A program made the translations under genes and the position numbers. DNA of 64,000 nt from Datura wrightii (lineage: Eukaryota > Streptophyta > Magnoliopsida > Solanales > Solanaceae), in assembly GCA_035772735.1 (NCBI GenBank), contig JASDFA010000010.1:179019501-179083500 (forward strand), in the 5' to 3' direction. The notes beneath the pieces were generated by a model. It did not search any database, was not told the DNA's origin, and saw nothing but the letters and a program-made list of their open reading frames with translations. Position 1 is the stretch's first letter. Each line of letters starts with the position of its first letter. Positions 38,418-50,655 of this stretch are shown here, piece by piece.

Positions 38418-39131
38418 CCGTAAAGCAACATATCTAAGAGTGATTCAATCGCGGCTCGAGCAGCTACTTGCTTTGCCATTTTCTTGCTCCCAGCTAATTC
38501 ACCTTTGTAAGTTCTGCCTCCAAAAACCAAGTGGCAAACATAAACTGAGTTTGTCCCTTCTGCATATCTAATGTTATATATAGGCCTATTCAGGTTCTTC
38601 TTGACAGAAAATTCATGGAGAATGGATTTGCACAACATGGGTTCCTTCAACACACACACAAAAATAAGTTCAAACAAGTATTGTTCACAAAAGAACATTT
38701 AACTATTTGGGAAGCAACCACAAGTGAAGAGTACCCTGTAAATAAGTGAAAAATATTTAGCATCCATTTTTTTGTGAATGCATTCATAAGCTATTTTTGC
38801 TGCTGCCTGCTCAGCTTGTTTCTTAGTGGGATGGGTCGACTTGGATTCATATTCGGATCCATCAACCAAGACCATTGATCTGAACTTTGGGGCATGTGGA
38901 AAACCTTCATTAACTGTTTGATAAATTGGGAGCTGTTTGGCATATTTTTGTGTGTACTCTTGTAGCTGATTCTTGTACATCACTTGTGCTGGAGGAACTG
39001 CAAAAGATATTATACCATTAGTATAATGGATTGAATAAAAAAAACATGAATTTTAAGCAAGAAAATAATGGTGAGTGAAAAGAAGGTTGAAATGAGAGGT
39101 GCATACTGGGAGTAAATTTGGGAAACTCCAT
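37858..39131 (-). CDS. Double-stranded RNA-binding protein of the DRB family, 6 exons
   Basis: Partner-type protein of Dicer-like enzymes in small-RNA biogenesis. Exons on the minus strand: 39131-39107, 38997-38735, 38644-38419, 38314-38201, 38122-38091, 37974-37858; spliced 777 nt, 258 aa. dsRBD1 (about residues 15-82) includes YKNQLQEYTQKYAKQLPIYQ, the GFPHAPKFRS loop and KKQAEQAAAKIAYECI. dsRBD2 (about 99-166) includes CKSILHEFSVKKNLNRPIYN and the KKMAKQVAARAAIESLL helix. Both keep the basic KKxAxQ(x)AA helix start that contacts RNA. The small exons 4-6 encode an acidic/polar linker and a basic tail (GPGSGPKRKTKT, GRKKMRRFGN) that looks like a nuclear localisation signal. Exon 5 is only 32 bp; its GT-AG edges restore frame to exon 6. 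The donor of intron 3 (GTTTTC) is weak and abuts a CT microsatellite. Family placement is secure; which DRB member is not. Confidence 0.85.
38383..38413. repeat. (GA)n microsatellite at the start of DRB intron 3
   Basis: About 15 GA units. On the gene's strand it is a (CT)n tract beginning six bases inside the intron donor. Confidence 0.95.
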
Positions 39132-39309
39132 TTTGCTGAAGATGCAGTTCTTTAGAAACTAAAAAGTGGGGTTTTGAAGGGTGTTAGCCCCTTATCATGT
39201 CTTTGTACAGCATTTACTTTGCATGGGAACTGTGAAAAAGAATCATTTTGTACAATAACACTACCTTTTTTTCTCTTTTGTTTCTGAAGTTACATTTTGG
39301 TAACAATAT

Positions 39310-40345
39310 GGGGTCATTTGGTAGATGGTTTGACAGTGATTTATGTTGGTATTAAATTCTGCATAAGTAATATCAGGTTTGGTAGTTAGTTAGAAGGTAA
39401 AGTTATTCATGTATAAAATTAATACAGTGTTTGGTTTGCAATTTAGAAATCTGCATAACTAATACATGTATAAGTTATGAGGGAATCTACGTATTATCTT
39501 ATGCAGGATAGAAGATGCAATAAGTTATATATGAATACTAATCCTTGCTTTACTAATCCCTGCATAAAATAATAAGGGGTTGTCTGGTTATGGGTTAGAG
39601 TTATGCAGGTATTAGTAATACATGAATTAGTTATGAAGAAATCTATGTATTATTTTATGCAAGGATTAGTTGTGCAAGTTTTAGTTATTCGTGTATTAGT
39701 TATGCAGGCATTAGTTATGTAGGTATTATTTATGTAGGATTTAGTTATTGAAATTGCAATACATGAATTATTAATTATTGAATTTTTAATTTATTATAAA
39801 TTAATATATATTATTTATAAAGAAATAAGTAAACAAATAGTATATACTCTTCCCTTTTTTTCACAAAAATGCTATAATTTTTTATTTTTTAAAATAAAAG
39901 AGTGCTTACAGGCTACGACCCTTAAAAAAAATTCAGTCAATAATTTTTTTTAGTTTAGAGTTTGTATACTCACATATCGAATTAAAAAAGATTTTAAAAG
40001 TAAATTGAAAGGAGTAATGTGTAATTTTATTATTTTAATCCATGTATAATTAATACCCACATAACTTATTCCACTTTCTACCTCACATAAAATTATACAT
40101 AGATTTTCTCATAAGTTATGTGAGTATTAGTTATGTAGAATTACTAAAACACAACCAAACACCGCATAAAATTAATACATGAATAACTTGTATACAATAT
40201 TTGAAACCTACCAATCAAATATTGTACAAAATTAATATATGATAGTTTTTATCCTATTTAAAAACTAAAGATGGGATAAAATTAATACATAAATAACTAA
40301 GTTATTTATGTATTAGCTTGGACCTTATCTAGTAACTAAATGCCT
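39310..40345. mobile_element. Nested MITE cluster upstream of the DRB gene
   Basis: An outer element starts GGGGTCATTTGGTAGATGG. Its right side (AATACATAAATAACTAAGTT to CTAGTAACTAAATGCC) is a rough inverted copy of its left side. Inside, 39577-40166 begins GGGGTTGTCTGGTTATGGG and ends ACACAACCAAACACCGC, itself an inverted pair. Both are full of TTAGTTATGCAGGTATTAG-type repeats. The inner copy split the outer. The non-coding ends resemble the 'GGGG...TTTGGT' MITEs frequent in Solanaceae. Confidence 0.6.
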
Positions 40346-40407
40346 CTAAGAGTGTTAGTTATACAAATTGTCAAAATAAGTAATAGTGTAAAAAATTATT
40401 TATATTG

Positions 40408-40630
40408 TGGGGTCATTTCATTGGTAGGATGAAATAGATTGGTATATCCCATAGGATTATTTTATCTCATCTTCTATACAAATAACTTATCCCACAATTT
40501 ATACTAAAAAGGTGGATAAAATAATTCTGGAGAAACTGAATAATATTTATTGCATAAAATAGTCCCATAAAATATGATAAAATTATTATCCTTATTCGAT
40601 CAATCAAACTAATCCTACAAAAGTGAAACT
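40408..40630. mobile_element. MITE of the same general type
   Basis: The left end GGGGTCATTTCATTGGTAGG pairs roughly with the reverse complement of CAAACTAATCCTACAAAAGTG on the right. Between them TCCCATAGGATTATTTTATC and its inverse near 40570-40600 form longer arms. Non-coding, 220 bp or so. Confidence 0.5.
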
Positions 40631-40911
40631 CGGTGAATAAATAAATGTGCTTTATATATAAAGGAAAGTTCTAAAATGGAATCCGCTTAGTTTTGCGTTT
40701 TTTCCCATTTCGCAGGAGTTGCTGTACTGCCTTTTCAAAAAAAAAGTGGTACTGTATAATCTTCGACAATAAATAGGGATAACAATAGCAAATAAAGTGT
40801 AATTATATTAGTGAGATTTTATTTTTATCTTCGTAGAATAAAGAGATTATTTTTAAAAGATCCTTGATTAACAAAAAAAGTTGTATTTGAAGCAAAATTG
40901 AAAGAAAAATA

Positions 40912-41509
40912 TGTTAAAGTAACTTTAATGCATGCCACAATCTTGAATATGATATCTTACATAGAAACACTAAAGAAAACATACCTGCAGCGAAAATCAT
41001 TATTGCAGAGAGAAGCGAAAGTTACCACAGCCGGCGTAGAGAATATGTGGTAACCCTAATGAGCGGAGGGAGGACCAATTTATAGAGGTTGATTAAATAA
41101 GATTTAATCCGATACATCCATCCAATAACCAGTGTACGGACGAGATCTATTCTTCATTAAATATTACTCCCTCCTTTTAAAAATAACTGGTGTTTTAGCC
41201 TTTGATTTTGTTTCAAAATAAGTGGTGTTTTACATAATCAAGAAAACATTAATGATGTTCTTCTAATTTTACGCTTATTTAAATAGAGAGAATTTTATAT
41301 AATCAAGAAAATATTAAAGAGTTACATCTTTTTCAAGATATTTATTAAGAGTAAGTGGGTAAAAATATATTTTTCTTCTAGGAATGAGTAGTTTTCTTAA
41401 GGGGTGTACAGAAACTAAAAACATCACTTATTTTAAAACGGAGGAAATAGTTATGAGCTTTACATTAATTAGGCCACAAATAAAATAATAATTTTATAAT
41501 AATTCTTCA
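40912..41509 (-). repeat. 3' LTR of the Copia element (interrupted by a MITE)
   Basis: Aligns with 45387-45760 over the blocks CAATTTATAGAGG, GATTAAATAAGATTTAATCC, ACGAGATCTATTCT and GGCCACAAATAAAATAA. A TATA-like TATAAAT (minus strand) is kept here (near 41078-41085). It contains a 281-bp Stowaway insertion. Confidence 0.85.
41167..41447. mobile_element. Stowaway MITE inserted in the Copia 3' LTR
   Basis: Ends CTCCCTCCTTTTAAAAATAA and, in reverse complement, TTTCCTCCGTTTTAAAATAA, with TA duplicated at 41165-41166 and 41448-41449. Removing the element and one TA restores AAATATTAGTTATGAGC, which matches AAATATTAGCTATGGAC at the uninterrupted position in the other LTR (about 45700). The sister LTR is thus a natural empty site. 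Confidence 0.92.
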
Positions 41510-41939
41510 TTCTCCCACTTTACCCAATAACCACATAACATTAATATTTAATGACATAAACATTATTTACGCACGAAATAAATCTCTTCTACAATGTCCA
41601 TCATACATACCACAATATGACAAACCACTAATGTGAATTTAGTTGTTATACATAATTTTATGCTACATACTCCTTTTCATATACTACTATATTAGCAATT
41701 TATCATACTAGATTCATAAGCTATTAAACATATAACATTATGGTCCGCAATAATGTCTCATTGAAACTCATCCTGAAATATCTCAAAACAATAATGTATA
41801 CACTATTATGAGAAATAGGAAATTCATTAATGTATATCAGATGTCATAATTGAGCTCAGAGTGTCAAAACATCATAAATGCATCAATCATAAGTACAACC
41901 AAGATCCTTTCTTCGAACATGTTTTTTAAATGTCTTTGG

Positions 41940-44450
41940 TTGTAAGTCTTTTCATGTTAACGGATCTGTAATCATGAGATTAGTTCTAATATTCTCAAGT
42001 GACACTCTTTGTTTCTGGACTTCTTCCTTGATGGTAAAGTACTTTAATTCCATATGTTTGACACATTTGGAGTACTTATCGTTCTTGGAGAACAATACTA
42101 TTGCAGTGTTATCACAATAAATTTTCAGCAACTCGATAATAATGTCGACAACCCCGAGTCCTGAAATAAAATTTCGCAGCCATAATGCATAAATTATGGC
42201 TTCAAAACATGCCAAAATTTTTGCTTCCATTATGGATGTAGCAATGACAGATTGTTTAGCATTCTTCCATGATATGCCCCTTCGGCTAATAGGAACAAGT
42301 GACCAAATGGACTTTGTAGTGTCAATGCATCCAACAAAATTTGAATCCGAGTATCCAAAAACTTTCAAGTGATTGGATATTCTATATATGAGCATATAAA
42401 CCTTAATTCGTTCCTTTCAGGTATCTCAAGACTTTCTTTGTATCTTTCCAATGATTAATTTCAGGGTTACTTTGATATCTTCCTAAGCATTCCAACTGCA
42501 AAACTGATGTCCGGTCTTGTGTAAGTTTGAACATACATCGAACTTCCAACAATAAAAGAGTAAGGAATTGACTCAATTTCTTTTTATTCTACATCATCCG
42601 TTGGGCATTGCATGAAACTGAATTTTTCCCCTTTTCGAATAGGAACAGTTCTTGTTGAACAATTGTCCATGTTAAATCTCTGCAGAACTCTTTCTATGTA
42701 TCCTTTCCGAGACAATCTCAATAATCCTTATGATCTATATACAGAATATTTCTATCCCTATGCCTCATTCATATCTTTCATTTCAAAATTCATAGAGAGA
42801 AAGTTTTTTGTCTCATTCAATATGCCTAAATCATTAGCAGCAAGTAAACATCAACATATAGGACTAAAAATATAAACTTGCTCCCACTAATCTTTTGATA
42901 TATATACACCAATCAACGACAATCTCCTTAAATTCAATAAATATTATGGTATCATTAAATTTTATATACTATTGTCGTGGGGCTTGTTTAAGTCCATATA
43001 CTGACTTCTTTAGCTTACACACCATTTGGTCATTTTCTTTAATTTCAAAACCCTCTGATTAATCCATATAAACTTCCTCCTTGAGGTCTCCATTAAGAAA
43101 GACAGTTTTCACATCCATTTGGTGTAATTCTAAATCATAATAAGTCACGAAAGCCATAATAATTCTTAGTGAGTCTTTTTTTGAGACTGGTGAAAAGGTC
43201 TCTTTATAATCAATGCCTCATTTCTGAGTATAATCCTTGACAACAAGTCTAGTTTTATATTATTCAATATTGCCATCTGAATCACGTTTGGTCTTAAAGA
43301 CCCATCTACCCCGATTCTTTTAAAAACTTCTGGCAATTCAATGAGATTCCAGATTTTATTGTATTCCATGAATTTTAATTCTTCTTTCATGGAATCAATC
43401 CATTTAACAGACTTGTACTTTCTATTGTCAGTGAAAATGAAACCGAATCTTTATTAAGTCTAATGTCAAAATCCGACTCTTGCAAACAAACCACATAATC
43501 ATCTGAAATTCTCTTTGAAATTTTTTTAATGATACTCTTTATAGTTAATTTGTGTCAGATATTTGTGAGTTAGTTCCTTCCTGAAGTATTTCCTCCAAAT
43601 GTTATTCAGTATTGTAAAAGAGTTCTCCGACAATAGGAACGATATTTGTGATTGGTGTGGAAGTAGGTGCATTCACATGTAATGAAATATTTACCTCACC
43701 TCGTTTATTTCCACAGTTTGTCGTTCAATATTCCAACTAATTTCACCATTCTCAATGAATCTTGCATTACCGGTTTCAATAATTCTCGAACTATAGTTTG
43801 GACAGTCAATCCTATACTCTTTCGATTTTTCTGGTAACCAATAAGGTGACCACTTACTGTTCAAGAATCTAATTTTTTTTTCATGTGAATTATAAATCCT
43901 AGCTCCCGCTGGGCAACCCCAAACATGCAGGTGCCTTAAACTAGGTTTCTTTTTAAAATCCACAGTTTAAAAGGATTTTTCAGAATTACCTTATTAGAAA
44001 TCATGTTTTTAATTTGAAATGATTCATATTCAGGAGGAAATAAGTTCAGAATAAACTGAACCAAGAAAGTGTCATTCAATTTCATCCCCAAGGCCTGGAG
44101 TCTTATTGCAATGTTAGTCATCTCGATGATATGATTTTACATACTGCTCAACCCATCAAACTTCATGGTTGTGAGTTTAGTCATTAATGTACCAGTGAGA
44201 GACTTATCAGCAGAACGAAAACGTTCTTCCACAAACTTTAGGTATTCCCTGACGCTTTCTGTTTGTAGAATAGTACTCTTAATGTTGTTAGCAATAGTCA
44301 TTCGCATAAACATAAGACTCAACCTGTTAGTGTGTTCCCATGCTTTATGGAAAGACTTCTCATCCTTACTGCTCGTATCCGTAATAACAACAGGTTTATC
44401 TTTCAGCAAAGCCAAGTCAAGATCCATCGCACCTAAGTAGAACTGGACGT
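41940..44450 (-). pseudogene. Broken gag-pol of the Copia element
   Basis: Remnants on the minus strand: gag 44427-44000 (MDLDLALLKDKPVVITDTSS, NRLSLMFMRMTIANNIKS, FLVQFILNLFPPEYESFQI); integrase end near 43990-43700 (KPSLRHLHVWGCPAGARIYN); start of reverse transcriptase near 43390-43170 (KEELKFMEYNKIWNLIELPE); RNase H 42395-41952 (GYSDSNFVGC, ISWKNAKQSVIATSIMEAKI, YCDNTAIVLFSKN, LMITDPLT). These are conserved blocks of plant Copia polyproteins. Multiple stops and frameshifts prevent translation. The gag-to-integrase jump lies at about 44000. Confidence 0.85.
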
Positions 44451-45386
44451 GTTCATGTCATTCAAAGAAGTCCAATCCATTGAACAAAGTAATAGAAGAA
44501 GCAAGTGAATGGAGAGGAATAGCTGCAAAATAGATATATATGCTCAGAATTAAGAAAATAATGTGGATTCAACAAAACAATAAAAGTATATCGTAATTCA
44601 TCTTTGGGTATATACTACGACATACTATCATGATTTAAATGCTATTTTTTAAACTTTAGTAGGCAATTAAATATTTTTAATCAAACATATACGACATCTT
44701 TAGATGTACAATATATATTCGACTAAAGAATATTAATTTACCTCATAATATTCACTATTCATAAAATAATTGATTTACCTTTGGGTAAATTCTTAAGTTC
44801 TACAAATAGTGAAAAATTAATTTAACATTTATTTCTCAATAATAGGCATTCTGTAATTTTCATGAAGAGATGACAATTTTATATACGCATATTTTTCTTA
44901 AACATAATAGTTTGCCCACTTTGGTGACTAACAAACTATATGAATATAAATGCACACATAAAATATATATCATAAAATTTATGTATTTAAATATTTTAAA
45001 CATTCTAATTTGACAACTTTAATAACAAACAAACTATACGAACATAAACACATATATTAATCACTGCATAAATATTATTAAATAGCCCATCAACTTTAAA
45101 AATTGACAACCTGATCATGGCCAATATGAAAAGTACCATAATAATCAGGTTTGTAATACATTACTTCCAAAGTTTAGTTTGTTTTGGCACCACAGATTCT
45201 CTGAAGTGTTGCTGAATAGCTCCAATTTTATTTAACAGTGAATATTGAGATTTAACTTAAAGACAATATGATGTGATATGTCTTTTGACTTTCACTCGTT
45301 TAAACAGGAAAGTTCATTTACTATTTCTTATGTGTTCTCCACTGTCTCAGGCATATTATTAATGAGATTACAAGTTCAAGTTCACA

Positions 45387-45760
45387 TATTAAATTTACTT
45401 TAATACATGTCAGGATCTTGAACATAATGATCTTACATAATGATAATACAGAAAATATACCTGAAGCAAAAGACATTATCGTAGAGAGAAGTGGAAGCAT
45501 TGGTAGAGAATTGATTTCTACCTTTTTGTCCTATCCTTACGTTATCATAGCCGCAACGATGGAAAAGGTGTAGAGAATATGTGGTAATCTAATGGGTGGA
45601 GGGAGGATCAATTTATGGAGATTGATTAAATAAGATTTAATCCGGTACGTCCATCAAAATAACTGGTGTATGGACGAGATCTATTCTCCATTAAATATTA
45701 GCTATGGACTTTACATTAATTGGGCCACAAATAAAATAACAATTTTATAATAATTCTACA
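45387..45760 (-). repeat. 5' LTR of the Copia element
   Basis: Starts on the minus strand TGTAGAATTATTATAAAATT next to the AAATA duplication. It lacks the MITE of the 3' LTR. The TATA-like sequence of the other LTR reads CATAAAT here, and its terminal TG/CA dinucleotide is altered (TA at 45387-45388). It also carries about 60 bases around 45505-45570 not present in the 3' LTR. Confidence 0.85.
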
Positions 45761-45765
45761 AAATA

Positions 45766-46449
45766 ACGACAACAAAATAGCAAGACAAACAAAGCAAATG
45801 AAGCAACATATAATAGTAAAAAAAAATACTATGAAAATTTTAAATAATGCTACTAAATAGGGACAATAAATAGGGACGGTATTCGAGAAATACAAGTATA
45901 TTTGTAAGAAGTATTATACACATATTATTTACATATGTAACATGTGTGTACATATTTATATTGTAGTAGCAAAGAAAAATGGTCACCTTGTTAAAATACA
46001 CGATAAAAGTTACTCGTATAGAATATTTACATCAAATTTAATAAAGTTAATCACCCATGCAAGATCTCCACTCCCTCCTCCCAAGTTTTCCAAATATTTT
46101 CATAAGAAAATTTTTTCACTTCATAAATAATTAAGACCTTATATTACAATTGATAAAGATATTTTTTAATATTTATTAAAAATAATTGTATATTACAAAA
46201 TCTAGCAGGAACTTTTGATTTTTCCCAATTTTTGGGCTTCATTTATGGAAGGTGGATATACATAATATTCTCATTTTATTTCCCTTTCCTTTTATCAAAT
46301 CTCCACATTTGCAGATTGTATTATCATAATTATCTTTTCATCAAAATTAAACAAAGGTTAAGCAATTCCTGATTCTTCATCAAATTTTCTCTTTCGTTTA
46401 CTCGGTTTATGTTTTGAATTATTCTTAATTAATTAATAATTAATTAATA
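45766..46449. other. Intergenic AT-rich DNA
   Basis: No gene supported; a 62-codon plus-strand frame (45942-46130) has no recognisable motif. Confidence 0.4.
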
Positions 46450-46688
46450 CTTCCTCTATTTCAAAATAAGTGGTGCTTTCAGTTTGAGCACACTCATTAA
46501 GAAAATTCATCATTTCTAGACGGAAAAAAAAATATAATTTTACCCACTTACCCCTAATAAATATCTTGAAAAAAATGTAACTCTAAAATTGAAAGAACGT
46601 CATTAGTGTCTTCTTGATTATGTAAAACACTACTTACTTTGAAATAAAATTAAAAAACGAAAACATCACTTATTTTTAAATAAAAAAA
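46450..46688. mobile_element. Stowaway-like MITE related to the one in the Copia LTR
   Basis: The left end is CTTCCTCTATTTCAAAATAA after a TA. The right end AACATCACTTATTTTTAAAT is decayed but matches the right end of the 41167-41447 element. The interior shares, in reverse orientation, blocks such as CATTAGTGTCTTCTTGATTA and TTTACCCACTTACCCC. Confidence 0.65.
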
Positions 46689-47761
46689 TATTAAAAATAA
46701 TATACTGAGTATTTATCATAAATAATTTTTCTATTCCGGAAAAATCGAAACAAAATGTACTTTCCTAAAACTTCCAACCAAAATAATCAATAGTTACTGA
46801 CTTGTTTGAAGGAGATATTTTCTATTTTTCTTTCTGGACCCACAAATCACAATCCTCAATCAAAATGCTAATAATTCCAACAATATAGCGCCACTTTTGT
46901 CTTTTGCAGTAGGATAAATATAGAGGTTCAGAGTTCGAGTGGAAAAAATTATAAATTTTTAATTCATTTTATACGACGTAAATCTGTATAAATCAGAATT
47001 TCAATATGAATATACACATTATATGAGGAGGGAATAGTTAATAACATATGTGGAAAATTTCATAATTTAGAGTGTGTCAAATATATTATTCTTAAAAATA
47101 TTTCATCTGATATAGACATATCTCTTAAAATTCAATAAACTCTTCTAGCGTCAAATTAAGAGCACAAAAACTAATAAAAATATTTTTTATAAATAAAAAA
47201 ATCCAACAAAATCAACCATGTGAGGAATAATTTTTATCTTTTTTTATGTGTTCTCCCATGAGAAAAGAATTACAATAACTTATAGGTAACAAGGCAACTA
47301 ATTATCAGACTTAGATATCATAATCAAAACATTTTCTATAAGATCTGATGTCAAATGAATTGACTTCAACGGCAAAGAGAAGATTAATGACAATAAATTA
47401 GAGACAAACGTCTCTTACTCATCCAAAGAGTAACATTAGGAATTGTTGATAAAGATAATAGTCAATAAATACTATTTAAGGAGTAAATAAAGCGATTAAT
47501 GATTATTAATCATGGCTGATAAATTATGTAATATTTTATTTTTGAGATGCAAGAATTACTTTTTTTAATAAAATTAATGTAAAGTTTCGGATTAGCCGAG
47601 CTCAAAAATTTCAATCCTAATTTTTTTTTAATAAAAAATATCTATTAGATATATGGTAAATTATTTAATGTAAAATTCAATAACTTTAAAAAATAACTAA
47701 AATATTAAATTATAAATTTTAAATTCTGATTTTGCGAACGTAATAAACAGTTAGACTTATA
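46689..47761. other. Intergenic AT-rich DNA
   Basis: No gene or element end recognised. Confidence 0.4.
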
Positions 47762-47770
47762 AACTCTTTT

Positions 47771-48026
47771 GGAAAAAGGATCAAATTTATTTACACATGT
47801 ATATAAATTTTTTTTTTTTAATGATGTCTATATACTGAGGTGGAGGTCATGTCAGCAGGTATATAAGCTTAAAATATCTAAAAAAAATTACGTGGTGAAC
47901 TGTTAGTTTTTAGGGGTATAAGTGGTCCATTTTTTTAACAAGAAAAGTATATTTGGTCTCATTTACAAATGAAATATATAATTAACCCATTTCAAATAGT
48001 TGAAGGGTAAATTTGACCTTTTCTCC
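47771..48026. mobile_element. Mutator-type MITE with perfect 9-bp target duplication
   Basis: The left end GGAAAAAGGATCAAATTTA and the right end in reverse complement GGAGAAAAGGTCAAATTTAC are inverted repeats. The flanking 9-mers AACTCTTTT at 47762-47770 and 48027-48035 are identical. A 9-bp duplication is the signature of Mutator-like transposition. The element is 256 bp and non-coding. Confidence 0.85.
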
Positions 48027-48035
48027 AACTCTTTT

Positions 48036-50492
48036 TATTGCTCAGCTCGGGAACAACAGAAAATGTTAGGATTGCTGATAAGAGCACGCACACCTATACA
48101 TAAATACATATCAGTACGTAGGACCAAAAATGTTAGAATTGTTGACAAATCTTTGAAAAAATGAGAAATCGTTGTTCTATGTTTCACACATTTGTTGACT
48201 CTTATGACTTAATCTGAATGGATAACTTCAACCATAGTTATGACATTCCAACATCAACAACTGAGGAAAAATTATTTTAATGTATACTTACGTTAATATA
48301 ATTAAAAAATTTATAATAATATTATTTATCTAAATTTTTTATTATTATAACAAAATAGTATATACAAAAACATACAAAATAACATAATATATAGATCGCC
48401 CAACACAACTTATTCTCTCATACCAATGGACCACAAAATATTAATGGATTTTATTTTGTCACTTTCTCAAATAAATGGCGCAAGTCCTTCACATATTTGG
48501 CCTTTTCTTTTTCAATTTTAATAAAGTGATGAAATTAAAATAAAAATAACTGATCAAATTTGATTGCAAATTCACCACATATATAGGTTTCAATGGCATT
48601 TAATTTGTCATCTTTTACTTTCTTTATCAACTCAGATTATATTTAACAAAACAAATACTATTAATTTCAGTAAAAGCTTATATGAAATAACTGCTAAATT
48701 AATTGAGACACACAACTATGATAATCGCATAAATCAGGGATATTTATAATATAATGAGATATACATAAAAACTAAAAAGAAGGTGTCTGTCTTTGTCTTT
48801 TTCTTCTTTAGCTAATATCGACAGTTGGCACCTTATGAGAAAACATCTTCCATTAAGTCAGAGGAGAGCTTACCTCATATTTATAGTCTCAAAAGCCTAT
48901 GATCTCAAACATACCTACACTATTGTTAGCCTACACCTGTTACGTTGAACGATGAAAATTCATCATAAAATTCACATAAATGTATACGGCATATGTCTTG
49001 CCCATCAACTATTAACATTTAACTTGTTATAAAAAATAAAAAAACTAAATTTATATTAAATCCACAATAACTAAAATAATCCAATCATAACAATAAGTGA
49101 AAAGACAGGCATGCATTTGTAATAGTCATTCAATTAGTATTATAGAGAGAAGATTAAAGCAAATAAAAAACTAAAAGTATTATTTAATATAAATTTAGAG
49201 TCTATAAATAATTTTTTGAAAAATTTACAGACGTTCAATAAAAAATTTATCAAAATTCAACTCATCAATAATATTTTCGATAAATTTTCAACAGATTTTC
49301 TATCAATTTTATTAGAAATATCCGTAGAAATTTTTTAACTTTAAAATAGTATAACGAATATAGATGCTTTATCTCAATACAAAATTGTCAACATATAAAG
49401 GCAAGAGCAACATTATAATATATGTCAACATATTAAATGATAATATATATTAGTAAAGCACGATTCATGAATCACTGTTAAATTATAAATTCAAATGCAA
49501 TAAAAAAATGGTCTTACATTCTTTTAAAACTTTTTTGGAAAATAATATCTTAATTGTAACATATCATAAGATTACGAAACTTAAAAGACATTTAATATAT
49601 TATATTTAAATATTTAATTTAAATATATTTTTAAAATTTTATATTAAATTAAATTAAAAATAAATAAATTAAAATAGAGAGAGTATTTAATTTGTAATCA
49701 TAAAAAGATTGTGCAGTCTAATTAGAGACGCTTGTATTATTTTGATTCATTTAGAGCTGAGGGGCAACTCCCCTCTGCACGGAAAACTTTGCCAATAAAA
49801 ACACTACTAGAAAAGTGATTTATAAATAAATATTTTTTCAAAGTCAATTTTCATAAAATGTACATTTTTTAAATAAAAATATGAATAATTTTAAAAGTAA
49901 GATATATTATCTGTTCCAATACATAAGAAGGTGTTTGATCAAGCATTTGAGATAAAATAAGTATTTTTAGAGAGTAGCAAAAATCGTTTTTTATAATCTA
50001 AAAAAATAATTTTTTCAAAAAATAATTTTTTTTTAAAAAACACTTTAAAAGAACATACAATTAAAAATATTTTATTAAAATTTGACTAAACACTAATAGT
50101 TGTCCTAAAATATTACTTAAATTTATTTATTAAATATAAATTATTTCTAATTAAAAATATTTTTGAAATTAATTTATTTTAAAAGTCGGACAAAATATAT
50201 TATAAATACGATTTAATTGTCTAAAAATTCATTATACGGTGGAAACTACTGGGCACTCTGCTTCAATTTGGTTTCTTGGAAAATAAACATTGTACTGTTG
50301 CATTTAATTTCAGGCCAAACTCGTTTCATGATTTGATAACGTAATATTTTGTCATTATTATTGTTGGTGTCGTCTTTTTCACGTGTTGTGTTCCTTTTTT
50401 GAGAAAAATATCTTGCTTTTTGTTCATACAATTCAACATGGGAAAGCTCATAGATGCAATGAATTCATGCGAAACTTGTTTTTTGTACTTAC
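48036..50492. other. Gene-poor AT-rich DNA
   Basis: No gene supported in 2.4 kb. Open frames of 61-66 codons (for example at 48564 and 50246) have no recognisable motif. Confidence 0.4.
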
Positions 50493-50654
50493 GGTGGATT
50501 AGGTGGGAGGGAAAATATTTTCTCATTTTGGTTAATTTAAATAATTTTTTAATAAATTTATATTTCTTTAATTTAGGAAAAATAATTTATCTATTAAAAG
50601 TAGAAAAATATTTTTCGTAATTTTCTTTCAACCCTCACCATCTCTTAATCCACC
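50493..50654. mobile_element. Small MITE-like inverted-repeat element
   Basis: GGTGGATTAGGTGGGAGGG on the left faces TCACCATCTCTTAATCCACC on the right (imperfect inverted repeat). TAC occurs on both sides as a possible 3-bp target duplication. The interior is AT-rich and non-coding, about 162 bp. Confidence 0.5.
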
Positions 50655-50655
50655 T

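Larger units (their letters stand above)
40912..45760 (-). mobile_element. Degenerate Ty1/Copia LTR retrotransposon with internal deletion
   Basis: Complete element boundaries: target duplication AAATA on both sides (40907-40911 and 45761-45765), LTRs at 40912-41509 (3' LTR) and 45387-45760 (5' LTR), oriented on the minus strand. A purine-rich tract reading GGGTAAAGTGGGAGAA lies right before the 3' LTR start TGAAGAATTATT. Internal remnants in order are gag, the end of integrase, reverse transcriptase pieces and RNase H. All frames are broken by stops and frameshifts, and gag is joined directly to late integrase, so protease and the integrase core are missing. It is inactive. A primer-binding site could not be found. 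Confidence 0.85.

Noticed and set aside
44165..44440. 91-codon plus-strand frame near gag
   Set aside because: Antisense shadow of the Copia gag remnant.
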